A stretch of DNA of 64,000 nt, from NCBI RefSeq assembly GCF_900564145.1, contig NZ_UOOB01000001.1, positions 3,846,754-3,910,753 on the forward strand, given 5' to 3'. The notes below the pieces were generated by a model. It saw only the letters and a list, made by a program, of their open reading frames with translations, did not search any database and was not told where the DNA came from. How positions within the stretch are numbered: position 1 is the stretch's first letter; each line of letters opens with the position of its first letter. Source of the DNA: Comamonas sp. lk (GTDB taxonomy: Bacteria; Pseudomonadota; Gammaproteobacteria; Burkholderiales; Burkholderiaceae_C). Shown here one piece after another: positions 29,563-39,755 of the stretch. A program made the translations under genes and the position numbers.

Positions 29563-30141
29563 GCCGCGCCAAGAATGTGATGAGCGCGCAAGGCGCTCTG
29601 ACCACCGCTGATGACCGCCTGTCGGAGCTGCGGTGGCTGTGACTGCGTTCCTGTTTTGATCTTGCCCCACATCGCGGCTCAAGCTCGACCTTGAGCCGCC
29701 TCAGAGCACCCGTTTGCGATATCCGCGCCTGCCGGAATGCATGGGGCACGACTCCCTTCCCAGCCCTGAGATCCAAGCTCAGAGGCCTCCATGAAAGCCG
29801 CATCGGCGCACACAGGCGAATGCATCGTTGCGCGGGTTTCATCGGCATTGCCTCGGCCAGCCCGTCGTGTCATTCAAATGCATTCTGACAAAGACAGCAT
29901 CACCAGGCGCGATTGATCAAGTCCAGACCCCGGTTTGCTTCCCAGACAAATGCCGCCCGCAGCCAGCTTGGGCGCTTGAAGCTTCGCAGGCAGGGCAACG
30001 ATCATGACGCGAACATTACTTGAATGTAACCGGCGGGTCATCCTTGCGAAATTCAGCAGTCCATAGCATGCAAACCATGTACTGAATACGGCGCTCCAAA
30101 AATTGGACGGCGCTGAAAACGACTTTCTGGAGGACTCATTC
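29563..30141. promoter_or_regulatory. Long spacer and probable promoter region upstream of copA
   Basis: 579 bp with no supported gene; the reading frames in it have no recognisable protein. The right end holds a candidate copper-box (30016-30029) and the copA SD GGAGG (30129-30133). The rest shows no repeat or remnant that I could identify. Confidence 0.4.
30016..30029. promoter_or_regulatory. Candidate CopR-type operator TTAC-N6-GTAA
   Basis: TTACTTGAATGTAA is an inverted repeat (TTAC/GTAA arms) 113 bp before the copA start. CopR/CusR-type response regulators bind similar TGACA/TTAC half-site palindromes upstream of cop operons. No copRS genes lie in the window. Confidence 0.35.
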
Positions 30142-32010
30142 ATGCCACGTCATGCGCCATTTCTTGTGACCCCCGCTCAGGTTTTTTCTCGTCGACGTTT
30201 TGTTCAGGGCTTGGCCGCTGGAGGCGTGTTGGCAGGCTTGTCAGCGCAGACATTGAGCGCATTCGCACAACAGAGCACAACCGTGCGTGGCGCCCCACCG
30301 GTATTGAGAGGCAATGAGTTCGACCTGGTGATCGCTGAGTCGCCGGTGAACTTCACTGGCAAGCCCGGCATTGCCACCACCATCAACGGCTCGCTGCCTG
30401 CACCAACCCTGCGTTGGCGCGAAGGCGAGACCGTGACCATCCGCGTCACGAACAAGCTGCGCGAGGCGACCTCCATTCACTGGCACGGCATCATCCTGCC
30501 CTATCAAATGGACGGCGTTCCCGGCATCAGCTTTGCCGGCATAGCACCCGGAGAGACCTTCACTTACCGCTTCAAAGTCCAGCAAAACGGTTCGTACTGG
30601 TACCACTCGCACTCCGGCATGCAGGAGCTCACAGGCATGTACGGCGCGATCATCATTGATCCCGCCGGACCGGAAACCATTCGCGCAGATCGTGACCACG
30701 TCGTGGTTTTCTCCGACTGGACTGACGAAGACCCCATGCGCGTCTTCGCCAAGCTCAAGGTACAGAGCGACTACTACAACTACAACCGGCCTACAGTCTT
30801 TGACTTCTTTCGCGATGCCTCGCGCGACGGCGTCTCCGCCGCGCTTGAAAAACGCAAAATGTGGAACGAGATGCGCATGAACCCGACGGATCTGGCCGAT
30901 CTGTCGTCCGCAACGCTGACCTATCTGGCGAACGGCGTCACGCCAGCCGGTAACTGGACGGCATTGTTTCGCCCAGGCGAACGTGTCCGGCTGCGCATGG
31001 TCAACGGTGCAGGCAACACCTTCTATGACGTTCGTATTCCCGGACTGAAGCTCACCGTGGTGCATGTCGACGGCCTTGATGTGGAACCGGTGACGGTGGA
31101 TGAATTCCGTTTCGGCCCGGGCGAAACCATTGATGTGATCGTCGAGCCGCGTGATGAGGTCTACACCATCTTCGCCCAATCCATGGACAGATCGGGCTAC
31201 GCACGGGCCACACTGGCAGTGCGCGAAGGTCTGCAAGCCCCGGTTCCTGCAACCGATCCGGTCGAGTGGCTGGGCATGGGCGACATGATGGGTGCCATGG
31301 GCGGCAGCCAGGGAATGGATATGGCCGGGATGTCTGGGATGACAGGCATGGGCGCAGGCTCGATGGCCGCAATGGATCATGGAGCCATGGGTGGCATGAG
31401 TGCCGGCTCAATGGCAGCGATGGATCACGGAGCCATGGGCAGCATGGGCCAGCATGCTCCGGCGGCTTCTGAGTTCGCCGTGCCCAGTACCACGGCACGC
31501 CATGCACGCACCGAGTATGGCGCGAGCACCGACATGCGCGTGGATATGGCGCGCACCAACCTCGACGATCCAGGCATCGGGCTGCGCAACAACGGCAGGC
31601 GCGTGCTGACCCTCGCCGATCTGCACACTCCGTCAGGCCCCATGGACTCCCGCGGTCCCAGCCGCGAGGTGGAACTGCACCTGACGGGCAGCATGGAACG
31701 CAACTCCTGGTCCCTGGATGGACTGGAGTTCGGGCAGTCCACACCGGTGCATTTCCGGCATGGAGAGCGTCTGCGCGTCATCTTGCACAACGACACCATG
31801 ATGACCCACCCCATGCACCTGCATGGCATGTGGAGCGAACTGGAAAGCCCGGACGGCCGCTTCCTCGCCCGTCGCCACACATTGCCGGTACAGCCTGCAC
31901 AACGCATCAGCTTTCTCGTGACGGCGGACGCACTTGGGCGCTGGGCCTGGCACTGCCATCTGCTGTTCCACATGGATGCAGGCATGTTCCGCGAAGTCGT
32001 AGTGTCTTGA
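30142..32010 (+). CDS. copA: Copper-resistance multicopper oxidase CopA
   Basis: 622-residue periplasmic multicopper oxidase that oxidises Cu(I) and sequesters copper. It has a Tat signal (SRRRF at 16-20, then a hydrophobic stretch to about 42), copper ligands HWHG (113-116), HSHSG (155-159) and C-terminal HPMHLHGMW and HCHLLFHMDAGM. Residues about 379-438 form a Met/Gly/His-rich insert with repeated MAAMDHGAMGGM units, the copper-binding segment of CopA/PcoA proteins. The start at 30142 follows GGAGG; an upstream in-frame ATG does not. First gene of copABCD. Confidence 0.96.
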   Translation: MPRHAPFLVTPAQVFSRRRFVQGLAAGGVLAGLSAQTLSAFAQQSTTVRGAPPVLRGNEFDLVIAESPVNFTGKPGIATTINGSLPAPTLRWREGETVTIRVTNKLREATSIHWHGIILPYQMDGVPGISFAGIAPGETFTYRFKVQQNGSYWYHSHSGMQELTGMYGAIIIDPAGPETIRADRDHVVVFSDWTDEDPMRVFAKLKVQSDYYNYNRPTVFDFFRDASRDGVSAALEKRKMWNEMRMNPTDLADLSSATLTYLANGVTPAGNWTALFRPGERVRLRMVNGAGNTFYDVRIPGLKLTVVHVDGLDVEPVTVDEFRFGPGETIDVIVEPRDEVYTIFAQSMDRSGYARATLAVREGLQAPVPATDPVEWLGMGDMMGAMGGSQGMDMAGMSGMTGMGAGSMAAMDHGAMGGMSAGSMAAMDHGAMGSMGQHAPAASEFAVPSTTARHARTEYGASTDMRVDMARTNLDDPGIGLRNNGRRVLTLADLHTPSGPMDSRGPSREVELHLTGSMERNSWSLDGLEFGQSTPVHFRHGERLRVILHNDTMMTHPMHLHGMWSELESPDGRFLARRHTLPVQPAQRISFLVTADALGRWAWHCHLLFHMDAGMFREVVVS

Positions 32011-32035
32011 AAAGAACTCACTAGGGAAATCCATC

Positions 32036-33016
32036 ATGTCCAACGCACTCCCCATTCGCGCTCTGAGCACCGCCTTGCTGACTTTGCTGAGCATGGCTGC
32101 ACAGGCACAAAGCGACCATGCAGCACATGGTCAGGCCGTCCCCCAGATAGCTGCGCCGCCAGCCACGGCAGCCCCCGCGGCCGCAGATCCTCATGCAGCT
32201 CACGCCGCTTCGGCAGGTGGCGCGGCAGCGCCAGCAGCCCCGGCCATGGACCATGGAAAAATGCAGATGCAAGGGGGATCGGCCCCACCCGACGCTCGCG
32301 ACCCGCACGCTTACTCCGACGGTCTGAAATTAGGCTCGGGCGACTATGCCGTACCTGGCGTGCCGCGCCTGGTGCTGGCTGACGAGCACACTTTTGCATC
32401 GCTGCGCGGCGAAACGCTGGAACGCCGCTTTTCACGCAAGGGAGAGGACTCCACGACCTACGACCTGCAAGCCTGGTTTGGCACCTCCTTCAACAAGGCT
32501 GTCATCAAGGCCGAAGGTGATATCGCCAAAGGCAAGCTCGAAGAAGCGCGGACCGAGTTTCTCTGGAGCCGTGCTTTCACAAGCTACTGGGATACGCAGC
32601 TGGGCCTGCGGCTGGACAACGGCTCAGGCCCCAGCCGCCAGTGGCTGGCGGTTGGCGTGCAAGGCCTTGCACCTTACTGGTTCGAATTGGAGACCACGGC
32701 CTACATCGGTAACGGCGGCAGAACGGCACTGCGCCTGAACGCCAGCTACGAGTTGCTGCTGACCCAACGCCTGATCCTGGAGCCCAGGGCCGAGTTGCAG
32801 TTCTATGGCAAGGACGACCCGGAACGACGTATAGGCCGAGGCCTCTCAGAGGCATCCGCAGGCCTGCGTCTGCGCTATGAATTCAGCCGCCAGTTCGCGC
32901 CCTATATCGGTGTGGAACGCAGCGGCAGTTTCGGGCGTACCGCGGACTATGTGCGTGCAGAAGGCGGTCGTTCCCAGCAAACGCGCTGGGTGGCCGGCGT
33001 ACGTTTCTGGTTCTAG
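32036..33016 (+). CDS. copB: Copper-resistance outer-membrane protein CopB
   Basis: 326-residue protein with a Sec signal (RALSTALLTLLSMAAQAQ), a His/Ala-rich N-terminal segment that may bind copper (SDHAAHGQ, PHAAHAAS, AMDHGKMQMQ) and a beta-barrel C-terminal domain ending in the aromatic residue of WVAGVRFWF. CopB/PcoB acts with CopA at the outer membrane. Starts 25 bp after copA. Confidence 0.94.
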   Translation: MSNALPIRALSTALLTLLSMAAQAQSDHAAHGQAVPQIAAPPATAAPAAADPHAAHAASAGGAAAPAAPAMDHGKMQMQGGSAPPDARDPHAYSDGLKLGSGDYAVPGVPRLVLADEHTFASLRGETLERRFSRKGEDSTTYDLQAWFGTSFNKAVIKAEGDIAKGKLEEARTEFLWSRAFTSYWDTQLGLRLDNGSGPSRQWLAVGVQGLAPYWFELETTAYIGNGGRTALRLNASYELLLTQRLILEPRAELQFYGKDDPERRIGRGLSEASAGLRLRYEFSRQFAPYIGVERSGSFGRTADYVRAEGGRSQQTRWVAGVRFWF

Positions 33017-33066
33017 TTTCGACATCCTGTTTTCAACCACTCTCACACACTGAGGTAGGAGGCTTT

Positions 33067-33453
33067 ATGACGCACTCACATATCTTCGCCAAGTTCCTGG
33101 CACCGATTGCCGCCGGCCTGTTTGCCACTGCCGCGTTGGCTCACCCTTCACTGGTTTCTTCATCGCCTGCAGACAAGTCCCAGGTGGCCGCACCGGCGAG
33201 CATCGAGCTGAAGTTTTCCGAAACGCTGGTTCCCCAGTTTTCTGCCGCCAACCTCGTCATGGCTGGCATGCCCGGCATGCCTGATCACGGCGCGATGAAG
33301 ATCAATGCCAGCGTTTCAGGTGCCAGCGACGGCAAGACCATGGTGATCTCGCCGGCGCAAGCACTGCAACCCGGCTCGTACCGCGTGGACTGGCGTGCCG
33401 TTTCCGCGGATACGCATGCGATCAACGGCAACATCACTTTCCAGGTGAAGTAA
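33067..33453 (+). CDS. copC: Periplasmic copper chaperone CopC
   Basis: 128-residue CopC-domain protein. The signal peptide ends in ATAALA so the mature protein begins HPSL, giving the N-terminal His ligand of CopC; a Met-rich loop (MAGMPGMPDHGAM) supplies Cu(I) ligands and DTHAINGNITFQVK closes the beta barrel. It passes copper to CopD. The start follows TAGGAGGC at a good distance. Confidence 0.95.
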   Translation: MTHSHIFAKFLAPIAAGLFATAALAHPSLVSSSPADKSQVAAPASIELKFSETLVPQFSAANLVMAGMPGMPDHGAMKINASVSGASDGKTMVISPAQALQPGSYRVDWRAVSADTHAINGNITFQVK

Positions 33454-33457
33454 GCCA

Positions 33458-34384
33458 ATGGCCGAGGATTGGCTCACCATCGTATTGCGCCTCGCGCTCT
33501 ATCTGGACATGGCGGCCGCCTTCGGCGTCGCTCTGTTCGGTGTCTATGCCTTGGGCCACGACGAGCGATCCTTGGCGATTTCACGCCGGTATCGAATCTA
33601 TGTGGGCGTATTCGCAGTCATGGGCCTGGGGCTGTCAATCATTGGCATGACGCGCCTTGCCAAGGCATTGGCCGGCGCGCAAAACTATTCCGAACTGTCG
33701 GCACCGCTGGTCCAGATGCTCGTTCTGGACACGCCCATGGGCCTGGCTTGGTGCGTACGCATTCTGGCGCTGCTGCTGTGCGTGCTGATGACGGTGTTGA
33801 CGCTGACTCCTGCACGGCGCTTTGCCGCCATGACGGCATCCAGCGGCGTGGCGCTATCGACACTGGCCTGGGCAGGCCATGGTGCCATGGACGACGGCAT
33901 ACGCGGCTTCATCCATCTTGCTTCGGACATCGCCCACCTCTGGGCAGCAGGCGCATGGGTGGGAGCTTTGCTGGCCTTCCTGATACTGGCCATGATGAAA
34001 GCAGGCGCCGCACAAGACACGGTCCAGATATTGAGTCGTACATCGAATGGCTTCGCCCGCATCGGTACGCTGATCGTGCTGGTTCTCACTGTGAGCGGCA
34101 TCCTCAACTATCTGCTGATTGCCGGGCCCGTGCTTGAGCCGCTGGTCTCGACGCTATATGGCCGGCTGCTGCTGGGAAAGCTGGCCTTGTTTGGCGGCAT
34201 GCTGGTATTGGCGGCAGCGAACCGCTTCAGCTTGAGCCCGGCCTTGGAGGCCTCGCTGAAGACCGGAAACCATGGCCAAGCCGTCGCCAAACTGCGGCAG
34301 AGCCTGTTCACCGAAGCAACGCTGGCAGTGCTGGTTCTGGCCAGTGTGGCCTGGCTTGGCATGCTTTCGCCCAAAGGCGCTTGA
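33458..34384 (+). CDS. copD: Copper-resistance inner-membrane protein CopD
   Basis: 308-residue inner-membrane protein with eight predicted helices (LALYLDMAAAFGVALFGVYAL at the start, ATLAVLVLASVAWLGML at the end) and the CopD-family HLASDIAHLWAAGAWVG segment with conserved His. It takes up copper from CopC. Four bp separate it from copC. The operon carries no copRS or copper ATPase in the window. Confidence 0.94.
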   Translation: MAEDWLTIVLRLALYLDMAAAFGVALFGVYALGHDERSLAISRRYRIYVGVFAVMGLGLSIIGMTRLAKALAGAQNYSELSAPLVQMLVLDTPMGLAWCVRILALLLCVLMTVLTLTPARRFAAMTASSGVALSTLAWAGHGAMDDGIRGFIHLASDIAHLWAAGAWVGALLAFLILAMMKAGAAQDTVQILSRTSNGFARIGTLIVLVLTVSGILNYLLIAGPVLEPLVSTLYGRLLLGKLALFGGMLVLAAANRFSLSPALEASLKTGNHGQAVAKLRQSLFTEATLAVLVLASVAWLGMLSPKGA

Positions 34385-34888
34385 TCAGCGGAGCCCATCG
34401 TCATCCAGGCATGAATGGACTTCGGGGCCAATGCAGTCCTTGAAAGCCAGCTGACATGACAAGACGGTGTTTGACATGAACCCACCAGGAAAGCCATGCT
34501 GCCGATGCTCTCAATTGCAGAGCTAATCCCCGCCAATCCTCGGCATGGTTAGGCGGATAAGCCACGCCAGTCGGCAGCTGTTTCGATGATGGACGGAGCA
34601 CAGCCCAAGCACAATAACGAGGTCGGTAGCCAGCAAGAGTCTGGCCACGCTACGTCACGGAGATGCCTGACCAAGCGGACAAGCACTGTCAGCAGCGTCA
34701 TCCTTCAGGATGGCAGTCGCGTAAGGGAAAACTGACAAACCCCGTGGCGCAACCAGACGCTACGCACCGACCTGCCCCGACTTCAGTTTGATTTGGGCCT
34801 GAAACACAATCCATTCCAACAGATCGCAACAGGTTCAACGCTGTGCAAGTTCATGTGATCTGTCTGTAGTGATTGAAAGGACGGTCCC
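34385..34888 (+). promoter_or_regulatory. Spacer between copD and flhD; probable flhDC control region
   Basis: 504 bp without a supported gene. As flhDC control regions are long in proteobacteria, most of it is likely the flhDC promoter and leader. No clear terminator follows copD, so read-through into flhDC cannot be excluded. The flhD SD is AAAGGACGG (about 34877-34885). Confidence 0.4.
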
Positions 34889-35215
34889 ATGAACAACGAA
34901 CAACTGCTTGCCGAAATCCGCGAAGCCAACCTCACTTACCTGATGCTGGCTCAAACCCTGATTCGCCAGGACAAGTCTGAGGCCGTGTTCCGCCTGGGGC
35001 TGAACGAAGAATCCTGCGATCTGCTGGCCTCGCTGTCCTCGGCCCAGGTACTCAAGCTGGCCTCGCGCAGCACGTTGCTGGCCAGCTTCCGCGTGGACGA
35101 TGAAATGGTCTGGAGCCTGCTGACCAACCACAGCAGCAACAAGATCGGCAATGCGGCCACCAACACCTTGCACGCCAACATCCTGATGGCCAGCCGCGTC
35201 TCCGAAGTGCTGTAA
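34889..35215 (+). CDS. flhD: Flagellar master regulator subunit FlhD
   Basis: 108-residue FlhD. It starts MNNEQLLAEIREANLTYLML and contains the core VLKLASRSTLLASFRVDDEM. With FlhC it forms the hexamer that activates class II flagellar promoters with sigma-70. The flhC start follows after 30 bp. Confidence 0.96.
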   Translation: MNNEQLLAEIREANLTYLMLAQTLIRQDKSEAVFRLGLNEESCDLLASLSSAQVLKLASRSTLLASFRVDDEMVWSLLTNHSSNKIGNAATNTLHANILMASRVSEVL

Positions 35216-35245
35216 GCACTCAGAACAACAGGGAGGAGAAGCCTT

Positions 35246-35797
35246 ATGCCCGCCGCAAAATCCGCCGTCAAGAGCGTCCTGAACGAATCGCGCCAGATCG
35301 AGCGCGCAGCCATGCTCATAGAGATGGGTGCCCGCATGCAGGTGCTGGAATCGGAGACCACGCTGTCCTATGAGCGTCTGATCCGCCTGTACAAGGAAAT
35401 TTCGGGCAAGTCCCCGTCCAAGGGTCAGCTGCCGTTTTCCACCGACTGGTTTCTGACCTGGCAGGAGAATGTGCACAGCTCGCTGTTTCTCAACATCTAT
35501 GAATACCTGGCCAAGGGTGCAGAGATGGACTCGGTGGAACAGCTGACCAAGGCCTACCGCCTCTATACCGAACAGATTCAGACCGCCGAGCTGGAAGTGC
35601 TGCTGTCCTTCACCCGCGCCTGGCGCCTGGTGAAGTTCGTGGACGCGCAGATGCTGTCCCGCACCCAGTGCTCGGTCTGCAAGGGCCAGTTTGTGACCGA
35701 ACCCTATGAGAACGCCAAACACTACCAGTGCGGCCTGTGCAATCCGCCAGCACGCGCAGGCAAGAGCAAGGCTCCCGGCTCCCTCATGCTGCATTGA
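35246..35797 (+). CDS. flhC: Flagellar master regulator subunit FlhC
   Basis: 183-residue FlhC with the zinc-binding Cys142, Cys145, Cys162 and Cys165 (CSVC ... CGLC) and the conserved NESRQIERAAMLIEMGAR start. DNA-binding partner of FlhD. The SD GGGAGGAG precedes ATG 35246. No other flagellar gene is in the window. Confidence 0.96.
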   Translation: MPAAKSAVKSVLNESRQIERAAMLIEMGARMQVLESETTLSYERLIRLYKEISGKSPSKGQLPFSTDWFLTWQENVHSSLFLNIYEYLAKGAEMDSVEQLTKAYRLYTEQIQTAELEVLLSFTRAWRLVKFVDAQMLSRTQCSVCKGQFVTEPYENAKHYQCGLCNPPARAGKSKAPGSLMLH

Positions 35798-35801
35798 TTT
35801 T

Positions 35802-35820
35802 CATAGCAGCTAGCGCATAT
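35802..35820. repeat. Dispersed palindromic repeat, half copy after flhC
   Basis: CATAGCAGCTAGCGCATA is the left arm of the dispersed repeat. Its right arm appears to be replaced by the strong terminator that follows at 35825. Confidence 0.5.
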
Positions 35821-35824
35821 ACCA

Positions 35825-35866
35825 AAAGGGCTTGAAGCAAAAAATGCTTCAAGCCCTTTGTTTTTT
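35825..35866 (+). terminator. Rho-independent terminator after flhDC
   Basis: A 15-bp stem (AAAGGGCTTGAAGCA / TGCTTCAAGCCCTTT), loop of five A, then G and six T. It ends flhDC just before the convergent ppc gene. Confidence 0.92.
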
Positions 35867-35883
35867 GGCGCCGACGGCCAGCC

Positions 35884-38721
35884 TCAACCCGTGTTGCGCA
35901 CCCCTGCCGCAATACCGTTGATGGACAGGTGAATGCCATTTTTCACACGGTCATCCGTCTGCCCTGCACGCCAGCGACGCACCAGCTCCACCTGCAGATG
36001 GTGCAACGGGTCGATATAGGGAAAGCGGTGGCGAATCGAGCGCGCCAGGGCCGAGTTGTGGGCCAAACGCTGCTTGTCTCCGGTGATGGAGACCAGGGCT
36101 TGCACCGTGCTCTGCCATTCGGTCTCGATCTGGCCAAAGATGCGGCGGCGCAAGCGCGTGTCGGTGACCAGCTCGCTGTAGCGCGAGGCCAGGTTCAGAT
36201 CGCTCTTGGCCAGCACCATGTCGATATTCGACAGCAGCGTGCGGAAAAACGGCCACTGGCGGTACATCTTCTGCAGCAGCGCCAACTGGGCCTTGGCATC
36301 CTTGCCGGGGCGGTGGATAAAGGCTTCAATCGCCGCACCAAAACCGTACCAGCCCGGCAAGGTCAGCCGGCACTGGCCCCAGCTGAAGCCCCAGGGAATG
36401 GCACGCAAGTCCTCGATGGCTTGCGTGGCCTTGCGCGATGCAGGCCGAGAGCCGATATTGAGTTCCGCAATTTCGCGTATCGGCGTGCTGCTGAAAAAGT
36501 AACTGGTAAAGCCCGGAGTCTCGTACACCAGAGCGCGGTAAGCGCCCATGCTGGCTTCGGACAGAAAGGCAGCCGCTTCCAGAAATGCCTTGGTCGCAGG
36601 CTTGGTGGGCTGCAGCAAGGTGGCTTCCAGCGTGGCGGCGACCAGCGTCTCCAGGTTACGGCGGCCGATTTCGGGGTTGGAGTATTTGGAGGCAATGACT
36701 TCGCCCTGCTCTGTCAGGCGAATCTGACCGCGCACCGTGCCCGGGGGCTGGGCCAGAATAGCCTGGTAGCTGGGTCCGCCGCCGCGGCCCACGGTACCGC
36801 CGCGGCCATGGAACATGCGCAGCTGAATGCCGTAGTGGTCGGCCAGTTCGTCAAACAGCTCGACCAGCGCAATCTCGGCGCGGTACAGCTCCCAGTTGCT
36901 GGTGAAAATGCCGCCGTCCTTGTTGCTGTCGCTATAGCCCAGCATGATGTCCTGCTCGCCGCCGCTGCGCCTGACCATCTCGGCAATGCCGGGCAGCTGG
37001 TAGTAGCGGCGCATGATGGGCTCGGCATTGCGCAGGTCTTCGATGGTCTCGAACAGCGGCACCACGATCAGGTCACAGTGGGCCGCCTCGTCCAGCGTGC
37101 CGCGCATCAGGCCCACTTCCTTTTGCAGCAGCAGCACTTCCAGCAGATCGCTCACGGTTTCGGTGTGGCTGATGATGCAGTGGCGGATCGCTTCCGCGCC
37201 CTGGCGCTCGCGCAAACGCTTGGCCGCTTCGAAAATGGCCAGCTCGCTGCGGGCATGCTCCGAGTACACGGCACCAACCACGCGCAAGGGACGGGCATCT
37301 TCCAGCAGGCGCACCAGCAGCGCGCATTTGGCATCTTCCTGCAGACCGCTGTAGTCGGTCTCCACCTTGGCGATGGCCAGCAGCTCCTGGATGACTTCTT
37401 CGTGCTTGTCCGAGCTTTGGCGCAAATCCACCGTGGCCAGATAAAAGCCGAACACCTGCACCGCGCGCATCAAGGGGCGCAGGCGCTGGGGCGCCAGGAC
37501 ATCGCCGTGCGAGTGCGAAAGCGAGTCATCGATGATTTGCAGATCGGCCAGAAACTCGGCCGCCGAGGCATAGGCGTTCTGTGGCGCCACGGCATGGCGG
37601 GCGGCCTCGCCGCCGGTCAGGCTCTTGAGGGTGGCCGCCAGGCGCGCATAGATGCCGGTCAGTGCTCGGCGGTAGGGCTCGTCGCTGCGGTGCACATTGT
37701 GGTCCGGCGAAGTTTCGGCCAGGACCTGCATCGCTGGCGTGATCGGCACCAGGCCGGCCGACAGCGACAGCTCACCGCCCAGATAGTGCACCTCGCGCAG
37801 ATAGTGGCGCAGCGCCACATCGGCCTGGCGCGAGAGCGCCAACTCCAGGCTCTCGGCCGTCACAAAGGGGTTGCCGTCGCGGTCGCCGCCAATCCACTGA
37901 CCCATGCGCAAAAAGCTGCGCTCCGGCAGTTCTTGCCCCAGTTCCTGCTCCAGCTGGGCGTAGATCTTGGGAATTTCGTGCAAAAACGTGGCTTCGTAAT
38001 ACGACAGCGCATTCTCGATCTCATCGGCCACGGTGAGCTTGGAGTGGCGCAGCAGCCGCGTCTGCCACAGCCGGGCCACGCGGGCGCGCAGCTGTGCCTC
38101 GACCCGGGCCAGCTCGCGCGGGGTCAGCGCATCCTTGGCACTGTTGTAGAGCTGGGCCCGCATCAGAATGTCATCGCGCTCGGCCAGCAGTTGGGCAATG
38201 CTGCGCTCGGCCGACAGAATGCTCTGGCGCTGCACCTCGGTAGGGTGGGCCGTGAGCACCGGCGAGACAAAACTCTTGCCCAGGGTCTTGGCCACCGTAC
38301 CTGCAGAGATGCCGGCCCAGCGCAAGCGGGCCAGCGCCACCTCGATGCTGCCTTCCTGCGTGTTGCCGGCACGCTCGTGCACGGCGCGGCGACGGATGTG
38401 GTGGCGGTCTTCGGCCAGATTGGCCAGATGCGAGAAATAGGTGAAGGCGCGGATCACGCTCACCGTCTGATCGCTGGACAGGCCCTTGAGCAGCTTTTTG
38501 AGCGCCTTGTCGGCAGATTCATCGGCATCGCGGCGAAAGGCCACGGAGAGCTGGCGCACCTGCTCGACCAGCGCAAAAGCGGGTTCGCCCTCCTGCTCGC
38601 GGATCACATCGCCCAGGATGCGCCCCAGCAAACGTATGTCTTCTATCAGCGGTAAATCCTTGTCCGTCTTGCGCACCGGCTTGTCGGTTGGCTCGGTCGG
38701 CTTGGGGCGGGCAGCAGGCAT
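35884..38721 (-). CDS. ppc: Phosphoenolpyruvate carboxylase
   Basis: 945-residue enzyme that carboxylates PEP to oxaloacetate to refill the citric-acid cycle. Motifs: [13 protein letters not shown] with the catalytic His, [34 protein letters not shown] and the C-terminal end VRNTG typical of the family. The ATG at 38721 follows TAGGAGA; an upstream in-frame ATG adds an unconserved lead. Divergent from hemC with 80 bp between starts. Confidence 0.97.
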   Translation of the reverse strand: MPAARPKPTEPTDKPVRKTDKDLPLIEDIRLLGRILGDVIREQEGEPAFALVEQVRQLSVAFRRDADESADKALKKLLKGLSSDQTVSVIRAFTYFSHLANLAEDRHHIRRRAVHERAGNTQEGSIEVALARLRWAGISAGTVAKTLGKSFVSPVLTAHPTEVQRQSILSAERSIAQLLAERDDILMRAQLYNSAKDALTPRELARVEAQLRARVARLWQTRLLRHSKLTVADEIENALSYYEATFLHEIPKIYAQLEQELGQELPERSFLRMGQWIGGDRDGNPFVTAESLELALSRQADVALRHYLREVHYLGGELSLSAGLVPITPAMQVLAETSPDHNVHRSDEPYRRALTGIYARLAATLKSLTGGEAARHAVAPQNAYASAAEFLADLQIIDDSLSHSHGDVLAPQRLRPLMRAVQVFGFYLATVDLRQSSDKHEEVIQELLAIAKVETDYSGLQEDAKCALLVRLLEDARPLRVVGAVYSEHARSELAIFEAAKRLRERQGAEAIRHCIISHTETVSDLLEVLLLQKEVGLMRGTLDEAAHCDLIVVPLFETIEDLRNAEPIMRRYYQLPGIAEMVRRSGGEQDIMLGYSDSNKDGGIFTSNWELYRAEIALVELFDELADHYGIQLRMFHGRGGTVGRGGGPSYQAILAQPPGTVRGQIRLTEQGEVIASKYSNPEIGRRNLETLVAATLEATLLQPTKPATKAFLEAAAFLSEASMGAYRALVYETPGFTSYFFSSTPIREIAELNIGSRPASRKATQAIEDLRAIPWGFSWGQCRLTLPGWYGFGAAIEAFIHRPGKDAKAQLALLQKMYRQWPFFRTLLSNIDMVLAKSDLNLASRYSELVTDTRLRRRIFGQIETEWQSTVQALVSITGDKQRLAHNSALARSIRHRFPYIDPLHHLQVELVRRWRAGQTDDRVKNGIHLSINGIAAGVRNTG

Positions 38722-38801
38722 CGACGATTCTCCTAGGGGTCTGTATAGGTCAGCGCGCCATGCTAGCATTCCCTGTTACCTTGCCAGATACAGCATTTGC
38801 T

Positions 38802-39740
38802 ATGAACTCCCCAACGTCCACGCCCTCTTCCATCGTCATTGCCACGCGCGAAAGCCAGCTGGCGCTGTGGCAGGCGGAGCATGTGCAGGCCATTCTGCGC
38901 GGCCGTGGCCACCAGGTCGATCTGCTGGGCATGACCACCAAGGGCGACCAGATCCTGGATCGCGCCCTGTCCAAGGTTGGCGGCAAAGGCCTGTTTGTCA
39001 AAGAGCTGGAAGTGGCTCTAGAGGAAGGCCGCGCCGCCATGGCCGTGCACTCGCTCAAGGATGTGCCCATGGAGCTGCCCGAGGGCTTTGAGCTGGCCTG
39101 CGTGATGGAGCGCGAAGACCCGCGCGACGCTTTTGTCTCCAACCGATATGCCACGCTGGACGAGCTGCCCCAAGGCGCCGTGGTCGGCACCTCCAGCCTG
39201 CGCCGTCAGGCCTTGCTGCAAGCCCTGCGCCCCGATTTGAAGATCGAGCCCCTGCGTGGCAATGTGAACACCCGATTGCGCAAGCTGGACGAAGGCCAGT
39301 ACGACGCCATTGTGCTGGCCGCCGCCGGCCTGATGCGCCTCGGGATGGCCGATCGCATCCGCATGAAGTTCGACCCGGCCCAGATGCTGCCGGCCGCAGG
39401 CCAGGGTGCACTGGGCATTGAAGTGCGCAGCGAGCGCCAAGACATCATCGACGCTCTGGCCCCGCTGGCCCATATGCCTACCTGGCTGACGGTGACGGCA
39501 GAGCGCGCCGTGAGCCGCTGCATGGGCGGCAGCTGCTCCATGCCGCTGGCCGCTTTCGGCCGCTTTGAAGGCACAAGCTTGCACATGCAAGCGGCCTGGG
39601 GTGATATGGACGGCCAAAAATCGCTGGTGCGCGTTCAAGCCAGTGCCGTGGTGACCGACTTTGCCAGCGCCAACGCCCTGGGCGAAGCCCTGGCCGCCCA
39701 GCTGCAAGCGGCTGGCGCCATTCCAGCCGCCAAGGCCTGA
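38802..39740 (+). CDS. hemC: Porphobilinogen deaminase (hydroxymethylbilane synthase)
   Basis: 312-residue enzyme joining four porphobilinogen units into hydroxymethylbilane. Motifs: [37 protein letters not shown] and the dipyrromethane-cofactor Cys245 in GGSCSMPLA. First gene of hemC-hemD-hemX-hemY. The ATG at 38802 was chosen because upstream in-frame starts add unconserved residues. Confidence 0.97.
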   Translation: MNSPTSTPSSIVIATRESQLALWQAEHVQAILRGRGHQVDLLGMTTKGDQILDRALSKVGGKGLFVKELEVALEEGRAAMAVHSLKDVPMELPEGFELACVMEREDPRDAFVSNRYATLDELPQGAVVGTSSLRRQALLQALRPDLKIEPLRGNVNTRLRKLDEGQYDAIVLAAAGLMRLGMADRIRMKFDPAQMLPAAGQGALGIEVRSERQDIIDALAPLAHMPTWLTVTAERAVSRCMGGSCSMPLAAFGRFEGTSLHMQAAWGDMDGQKSLVRVQASAVVTDFASANALGEALAAQLQAAGAIPAAKA

Positions 39741-39755
39741 GCGGCCACCACAGGC

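Noticed and set aside
35929..38655. 908-codon frame antisense to ppc
   Set aside because: Shadow of ppc with low-complexity composition; ppc has every catalytic motif.
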